Shown: one piece after another, positions 31,816-35,476 of the stretch | How the letters are laid out: each line of letters begins with the position of its first letter | How positions within the stretch are numbered: the first letter of the stretch is position 1 | Assembly (NCBI GenBank): GCA_024400395.1 | Contig: JAKSMW010000023.1 | Span: 1 to 35,476, forward strand | Direction of reading: 5' to 3' | DNA from: Bacteroidales bacterium | GTDB taxonomy: Bacteria; Bacteroidota; Bacteroidia; Bacteroidales; F082 | Length of the DNA stretch: 35,476 bases | The notes under the pieces: model-generated | The model's database searches: none | Told to the model about the DNA's origin: nothing | Seen by the model: the letters and a program-made list of their open reading frames with translations, nothing else | Translations under genes and position numbers: made by a program

Positions 31816-32034
31816 ATGGAATACAAAATCATTATTGAAAAAGACCCGTCGGGATGGTTTGTCGGACAGTGTCTTCAATATCCGGAAGCCATTTCAGAAG
31901 GCGAAACAATGGAGGAACTGATTGATAATATGAGAGAAGCAATTGAACTTGTAATTGATAAAAACGAAGAAGAAGTTCTGAAATCTCATATTCATAAAAA
32001 CTATGTTCGGGAAACTATACAAATTCCAGTATGA
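31816..32034 (+). CDS. hicB: HicB-like antitoxin
   Basis: A 72-residue HicB antitoxin of the short type. It has the partial RNase H-like fold signature (YKIIIEKDPSGWFVGQCLQYP, then EAISEGETMEELIDNMREAIEL) that binds and blocks HicA. The C-terminal DNA-binding domain found in longer HicB proteins is missing; the last residues (KNYVRETIQIPV) are just a beta strand, so autoregulation by DNA binding may be absent or need a partner. Its stop overlaps the hicA start (ATGA), coupling translation, and it has its own -7 box. The antitoxin-first order is the usual one in Bacteroidota. Confidence 0.85.
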   Translation: MEYKIIIEKDPSGWFVGQCLQYPEAISEGETMEELIDNMREAIELVIDKNEEEVLKSHIHKNYVRETIQIPV

Positions 32035-32228
32035 AAAAGAACAAATTCTTGAAATATCTTAATGACAACAATTGTGTGATGTACAGGCAGGCTAAAGGAA
32101 GTCATGTAATGTTCGTCAACAAATCAAATGGAAAGTGTTCAACTGTTCCGTTACATTCTGACATAAAGGAGTTTACAATTTATAAGATTTGTTCCCAGCT
32201 TGATATTCCGAAACCAAAAATCAATTAA
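32031..32228 (+). CDS. hicA: HicA-like toxin, mRNA interferase
   Basis: A 65-residue HicA toxin with the dsRBD-like fold; the catalytic-type His is in KGSHVMF (H25), and the second part ends with VPLHSDIKEFTIYKIC, typical of the family. HicA cleaves mRNA and tmRNA when free of HicB. The gene overlaps hicB at its start and the convergent RNA methylase gene at its stop by 4 nt (the two stop codons interlock at 32225-32228). AT-rich compared with the methylase gene. All features look intact. Confidence 0.88.
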   Translation: MKKNKFLKYLNDNNCVMYRQAKGSHVMFVNKSNGKCSTVPLHSDIKEFTIYKICSQLDIPKPKIN

Positions 32229-32740
32229 ATAATCATCTGCCTTAACCATTCAAACAACGCCACACTCGCGGCGTGACTGACGTTCAGCGAGCAGTTCACT
32301 CCCGGAACCGGAATGTAAACGACCATGTCGCATTGGTCGAGGATCTCCTGTCGCATCCCGTTGGCTTCGTTGCCCACCACAAACGCCACGTCTTTTGGCA
32401 ACTCCGTCTCGTATATGTTTGTCGCATCGGTCGTGGTCTCAATGGCGACAATCTTCTTGTTCGCCGGAACGAGCTTCCTCAAATCCGTCTCTTCAGTGAA
32501 ATACCAGATTTTCGAGTTCTTGCTCGAAGCGGCGTTCTTGTGGACCTTGTTGATGTTGTGTGTCGGTTTCACGCCGAGGAAAATCATGTCGGAAGCCCCG
32601 ATGTTACATGCAAGGCGTATCATCGAACCCATGTTTTCGGGGGTGAGCAGGTTGTCGGCGATGACAACAGGACGCGGCACGGAATCGTAAATCGTCTCCG
32701 GTTTCGTGTCTTTGAAAAGGTCGTTGGATTTGATGTACAT
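32225..32740 (-). CDS. SpoU/TrmH-family RNA 2'-O-ribose methyltransferase
   Basis: A 171-residue SPOUT-class methyltransferase with the three knot motifs: NLLTPENMGSMIR (motif 1), FVVGNEANGM (motif 2) and VNCSLNVSHAASVALFEWL (motif 3). It lacks the N-terminal substrate-binding domain of longer TrmH/RlmB proteins, so its RNA target cannot be named; a tRNA or rRNA ribose 2'-O position is expected. It has the binding site for SAM in the trefoil knot. The gene converges on hicA with overlapping stop codons; no terminator fits between them. Upstream lies an AAAGTT-type hairpin and the small secreted protein gene. Confidence 0.9.
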   Translation of the reverse strand: MYIKSNDLFKDTKPETIYDSVPRPVVIADNLLTPENMGSMIRLACNIGASDMIFLGVKPTHNINKVHKNAASSKNSKIWYFTEETDLRKLVPANKKIVAIETTTDATNIYETELPKDVAFVVGNEANGMRQEILDQCDMVVYIPVPGVNCSLNVSHAASVALFEWLRQMII

Positions 32741-32766
32741 AGGTTAGGAGATTGAGGAGGTTTTTC

Positions 32767-32819
32767 AAGTTAAAAGAGAGTTAAGAGTGAAAACCACACT
32801 CTTAACTCTCTTTTAACTT
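32767..32819 (-). terminator. Perfect 23-bp AT-rich hairpin downstream of the small secreted protein gene
   Basis: Positions 32767-32789 and 32797-32819 are exact inverted copies (23 bp) around a 7-nt loop. The stem consists of AAAGTT-type repeat units and is AT-rich, unlike usual GC-rich terminator stems. On the minus strand it is reached through an array of AAAGTTATAAGATT-type units (32820-32852) after the stop of the upstream gene. Possible terminator or mRNA 3'-end stabiliser; the following trmH-type gene is in the same direction. Confidence 0.65.
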
Positions 32820-32853
32820 TAATCTTATAACTTTAATCTTTTAACTTTTAACT

Positions 32854-33090
32854 CTAGTCTCTCCTCTTTGAAAGGGCGTATCCTGCGCCGAGGGCGGTGA
32901 GGATGAGAAGACCGCTGCCGAGCGGTGCATTCTGGTTGTCGGAGAGCCCGTGATTAGGAAGAGAAGGCAGTTCGCCGTTTACATCCCTGTTGTCAGCATT
33001 GTTCCAATTGCCGAAGAATCCGTCCGACTGCGCTGACGCTCCGAACGCCAGGCCTAAGGTTATCGCTAACGTGAATACTATCTTTTTCAT
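32854..33090 (-). CDS. Small secreted protein with tripartite C-terminal tail
   Basis: A 78-residue exported protein: signal peptide about 1-20 (ending GASAQ), a short polar middle region rich in Asn/Asp, and a C-terminal tail made of APLGSG, a hydrophobic helix (LLILTALGAGYAL) and basic SKRRD. The motif-helix-basic layout is like LPXTG and PEP-CTERM sorting tails, and I have seen the PLGSG-type tail in other small Bacteroidales proteins, so it may be recognised by a membrane protease or sortase-like enzyme; this is inference. It lies directly downstream of a T9SS cargo gene in the same direction, with its own -7 box. Confidence 0.75.
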   Translation of the reverse strand: MKKIVFTLAITLGLAFGASAQSDGFFGNWNNADNRDVNGELPSLPNHGLSDNQNAPLGSGLLILTALGAGYALSKRRD

Positions 33091-33113
33091 TTCTCTAATT
33101 AAAATTTAATTTT

Positions 33114-33121
33114 CAAACCTA
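33114..33121 (-). promoter_or_regulatory. -7 promoter box for the small secreted protein gene
   Basis: CAAACCTA on plus reads TAGGTTTG on minus (TAnnTTTG), 23 nt before the ATG. It lies in the 40-nt gap after the T9SS cargo gene. Confidence 0.45.
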
Positions 33122-33130
33122 AAATATTGT

Positions 33131-34714
33131 TTATCTTACTATTATTTTCTGTGTCTTGACTTCGTTTCCTGTCATTCTGACGATGTACGCTCCGGTGATG
33201 AGGTGGCTGACGTCAACTCTCTGACCGTGTACTTCTTCGCTGATGACCACTCTTCCGAGGACGTCGAACACCTGAAGCGTGCCTTCGCCGTCGATGATAA
33301 GCTCGTTGCCGTATTGATAGACGAACTGCTCGTTTTCTTCATCGCCGTGGCTGAGCTCGAGTCTCACCATGAAACGGTTTTCTTTGTCGGCGGGCGAGCC
33401 GATGAATGGGTAGCTTTCTTCGAGCAGCATGTTGGTCTTTTCACCTGTCTGGTTGTCGATGAGCACGAGGCTTCTGATGTCGTCGGTGGCGTTGAGGCTG
33501 ATGTTGTATCTGCCCGTCGTCATGGCCTTGAAGTTGACAGGGAACAATGTAGTGCTCTTGTCCATGTATGCGATGGCGAAGTCTTCGTTATTCTGCGGGA
33601 TGTAGAGCATCGGGGCTTCGGCGTTGCGGTGACTGATCTTGTTGAGGCCAGTGCCTTCGCTGAGCATCGCGTATGCGTTGTCTTTATAGCTGTCGTTCGA
33701 CACTACAATCTCAATGTTGGTGCTCTGTTCTTCCGAACGTTCCCCTTTGCTTCCCGAACCCGGTCTGCTGATTGTTGCATTGCAGTTTTCCGTTGCTTGG
33801 ACAAGGAAGCCTTGGAGTGGTTTGATTTCGCTGTCTGTGAGTTCTGCACCCCAGGTGTTCTGGTTGGTAAGGACATAGAAACCTCCGGCTACTTTGTCTT
33901 CAACATTCTCCAAATTCTCCAAAGTGATGTTTTGTGTGAACGGGTTGCCGATGAGGTTGAAGCCCTTTCCTTTCTCGGCTGTCTTTGTCAGGTTTACATT
34001 TTCAACGTCCGCCACATTGATTTCGCCTTTGAATTCAAGTGTCTTGCTCTCTTCTCTATGATATATGTAACCGATGCCTTTGTTGAGTGTCTCGAACTCT
34101 GAGTTTGGACCTGATGTGAGTCTTGAGTTCACCCATTCGCCGTTCTTTTCATCGAGGCGGTAGAGGTCGTAGTCGGTTGCCGTGACTGTTGTCGGAATGA
34201 GGTTTTTGACATATGCAAACTCAACGCTGTTCGCAAGCGGCGAGCTGATTGTGTACCAGTTCACGTCGCTTGCCTTGCTTGCGGTGCTGCCAGTGATTTT
34301 CTTGCTCATTGTGGCCTGCACGCTGCTGCCGGTGGCGAGCTGTCCGCCGTCTTCGATGACGAGGTTCTCGGCTTTGGTGTTGGTCATCGCCCCCGAAACA
34401 TTGAGAATGCCGTTGCCCTGGATGAGTATCGGGTGACTCACCGTGAGGTTGCTTTCGCCCACTTTGCTATTGATGACAGAACTGAAAAGAACGGTCAGCG
34501 TGTTGTCGCCTGAGATTGTGTAACTCTCTTTTTCTTCATCGTTCACTTTGATTTTTACGATGTCGTTTCCGCTGAAAACGGCGCTTGGTTGGCTGCTGAG
34601 TTGATACCAGCCGTTGTTGCTCTTGTCTTGCCGTGTGACAACGGCGTTGATTTCCTGTGAGTTAGCCGTAATGCAGAATAATATTCCGATGATGGCTGTC
34701 AATGCTTTTTTCAT
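33131..34714 (-). CDS. Type IX secretion cargo protein
   Basis: A 527-residue secreted protein. Residues 1-19 are the signal peptide (MKKALTAIIGILFCITANS). The mature part is beta-rich without enzymatic motifs: a head-like repeat zone (HPILIQGNGILNVSGAMTN, VIEDGGQLATGSS), a segment WYTISSPLA ... GKGFNLIGNPF ... LQGFLVQA typical of Bacteroidota surface proteins, then NISLNATDDIRSLVLIDNQT and a C-terminal type IX sorting domain (QVFDVLGRVVISEEV ... GAYIVRMTG ... TQKIIVR). Function beyond export and probably surface anchoring is unknown. A -7 box lies upstream at 34752-34760. The small tail protein gene follows immediately. Confidence 0.85.
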   Translation of the reverse strand: MKKALTAIIGILFCITANSQEINAVVTRQDKSNNGWYQLSSQPSAVFSGNDIVKIKVNDEEKESYTISGDNTLTVLFSSVINSKVGESNLTVSHPILIQGNGILNVSGAMTNTKAENLVIEDGGQLATGSSVQATMSKKITGSTASKASDVNWYTISSPLANSVEFAYVKNLIPTTVTATDYDLYRLDEKNGEWVNSRLTSGPNSEFETLNKGIGYIYHREESKTLEFKGEINVADVENVNLTKTAEKGKGFNLIGNPFTQNITLENLENVEDKVAGGFYVLTNQNTWGAELTDSEIKPLQGFLVQATENCNATISRPGSGSKGERSEEQSTNIEIVVSNDSYKDNAYAMLSEGTGLNKISHRNAEAPMLYIPQNNEDFAIAYMDKSTTLFPVNFKAMTTGRYNISLNATDDIRSLVLIDNQTGEKTNMLLEESYPFIGSPADKENRFMVRLELSHGDEENEQFVYQYGNELIIDGEGTLQVFDVLGRVVISEEVHGQRVDVSHLITGAYIVRMTGNEVKTQKIIVR

Positions 34715-34751
34715 TGTCTGACTTTAAAAAAAATTCGTTTTAAATTCGGCT

Positions 34752-34760
34752 GCAAAAGTA
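34752..34760 (-). promoter_or_regulatory. -7 promoter box for the second T9SS cargo gene
   Basis: GCAAAAGTA on plus reads TACTTTTGC on minus, 37 nt before the ATG. Confidence 0.6.
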
Positions 34761-34816
34761 CACTTTTTTTCGATTGAAACGTTGAATTATCAATTTTTTT
34801 TTGCGAGGTAATCTAA

Positions 34817-35047
34817 TTATATGATTCTGTCCTGTTTCTCCTCTAAGCGCAGTTGATATATGTCATGGTTTGCAGGAACTGACAGCGATTTGTCAGCTGG
34901 GGTCTTGTCCGAAGCTGTTTCGGCGGTATATATTTTCCCGTAAACGATGATGTTGTCACTCTCCAGAGAAGGCTGAGGGGCGGTGTCTTTTTTGCATCCT
35001 GCCAATGCAAGGGCAAAAATGCTGATAATCAAACAGATTCTTTTCAT
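34817..35047 (-). CDS. Small lipoprotein of unknown function
   Basis: A 76-residue lipoprotein with signal MKRICLIISIFALALAGC (lipobox LAGC, Cys18) followed by KKD and a short, mainly polar mature part of 59 residues. No recognisable domain. Its start codon overlaps the stop of the upstream hydrolase gene by one base (35047), so it is translated with that hydrolase and could be its partner or periplasmic anchor. Confidence 0.75.
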   Translation of the reverse strand: MKRICLIISIFALALAGCKKDTAPQPSLESDNIIVYGKIYTAETASDKTPADKSLSVPANHDIYQLRLEEKQDRII

Positions 35048-35476
35048 TATTGTAAATCTTTTTTCAGGTCGATGGTGAAAGCCTCGGACATGTCGTTGTG
35101 AACATTGAAGAGTACGGTGCGCTGGTTTGCATTATATACGGCGGAGTAATTGGTCAACATTCCCGGATATTCGATGGCGTAGGTGCCTTCCTGCAGGCAT
35201 TTGAGAGCCTGAAATTCGCTCATGACAGGTCTGTACGAATTCATCATACGTCCGACGCGGGCTTTGGCACTGAATTCATATTGCCACTCGTCCTGCATGT
35301 ATGTTTTGGTCGCTTCCAGATTGCAATAATAATTCTCCATGCTGCAGTATTCGAAAGGAATGACATGAGATGTGTGCTCCAATATCACCCTGCGCTCATC
35401 TGCCCGCAAGACATAGAGCGTGTCGTTCCAATACTCGAAGACGGCATAGTCGCCGGTGGCGTCGGCTATGAGCAGA
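35047..35476 (-). CDS. C-terminal part of an Ntn-hydrolase of the choloylglycine hydrolase / acyltransferase type (partial)
   Basis: The frame is open to the right edge of the window; about 142 codons are visible. Near the edge it reads LLIADATGDYAVFEYW, the strand-turn-strand seen in linear-amide C-N hydrolases (choloylglycine hydrolase and isopenicillin N acyltransferase-like families: IADASG-S-V-EY). The catalytic N-terminal Cys would be outside the window, so activity cannot be judged. A bile-salt hydrolase-like or N-acyl-amide hydrolase role is possible. The downstream small lipoprotein is coupled by a one-base overlap. Confidence 0.6.
   Translation of the reverse strand, partial: LLIADATGDYAVFEYWNDTLYVLRADERRVILEHTSHVIPFEYCSMENYYCNLEATKTYMQDEWQYEFSAKARVGRMMNSYRPVMSEFQALKCLQEGTYAIEYPGMLTNYSAVYNANQRTVLFNVHNDMSEAFTIDLKKDLQ

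Noticed and set aside
33203-34102. 299-residue plus-strand ORF
   Set aside because: Antisense to the second T9SS cargo gene, which has a signal peptide and C-terminal sorting domain; no family features in the plus frame.
1-35476. tRNA or rRNA genes, IS elements, prophage or integrase sites
   Set aside because: I looked through the intergenic spaces and found no cloverleaf, conserved rRNA sequence, transposase, integrase or terminal inverted repeats.

Overview
The window is chromosomal DNA of a member of the Bacteroidota, most likely an uncultured Bacteroidales. The main reasons are: many genes are preceded by the Bacteroidota -7 box (TAnnTTTG, often followed by C) rather than a strong Shine-Dalgarno; two proteins carry a type IX secretion C-terminal sorting domain; lipoproteins have the CKK or CSS start typical of the group; and families such as the FISUMP-like lipoprotein, DUF2807 lipoprotein, archaeal-type ProRS, HicB-before-HicA and FadL/OmpP1 porin are all typical of Bacteroidales. 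No rRNA, tRNA, IS element, phage or CRISPR array is visible.

Layout. 1-2.3 kb: the 3' end of a 2-oxoacid:ferredoxin oxidoreductase beta subunit, a terminator, then an AT-rich HindV-like type II restriction-modification pair with overlapping genes. 2.3-7.4 kb: flavin reductase, a tail-anchored hypothetical protein, TilS, and a DsbD-type thiol:disulfide transporter with an internal duplication. 7.4-12.2 kb: a secreted lipoprotein with leukocidin-like features, an SDR enzyme, a long unexplained leader with tandem repeats, a 46-residue peptide gene and a FISUMP-like lipoprotein. 12.4-19 kb: M20 dipeptidase (minus) divergent from a 52-residue ORF plus GNAT pair (plus); LpxH, purine nucleoside phosphorylase and LpxK (minus); then Nif3-like protein and a coiled-coil zinc-ribbon protein (plus). 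19-25.8 kb: FadL-like porin, a repeat-rich lipoprotein, ProRS, a DUF2807 lipoprotein and a PagL-like outer-membrane deacylase. 25.8-29.1 kb: MazG, CdsA, Psd and a YjjG-like HAD phosphatase. 29.1-35.5 kb: an 835-residue T9SS cargo made of two near-identical modules, a HicBA toxin-antitoxin pair, a SpoU-type RNA methylase, a small secreted protein with a tripartite tail, a second T9SS cargo, a small lipoprotein and the C-terminal part of an Ntn-hydrolase.

How it fits together. Much of the window serves the cell envelope: lipid A synthesis (LpxH, LpxK) and possible lipid A trimming (PagL-like), phospholipid synthesis (CdsA, Psd), periplasmic disulfide reduction (DsbD), and surface or outer-membrane proteins. 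Interspersed housekeeping genes handle tRNA, nucleotides and peptides (TilS, ProRS, MazG, PNP, M20). Three AT-rich islands hold defence or addiction-type genes: the R-M pair, the ORF52-GNAT pair and HicBA.

Most worth a second look: (i) arrays of AAAGTT-type repeats in the sense strand at the 3' ends of many unrelated genes, in three cases supplying the last codons and the stop; (ii) the 10.19-10.52 kb leader; (iii) the duplicated membrane module in DsbD; (iv) the ORF52-GNAT pair; (v) the leukocidin-like lipoprotein; (vi) the small secreted protein with a PLGSG-hydrophobic-basic tail beside a T9SS cargo. All family assignments are from reading the protein sequences; no database search was run.
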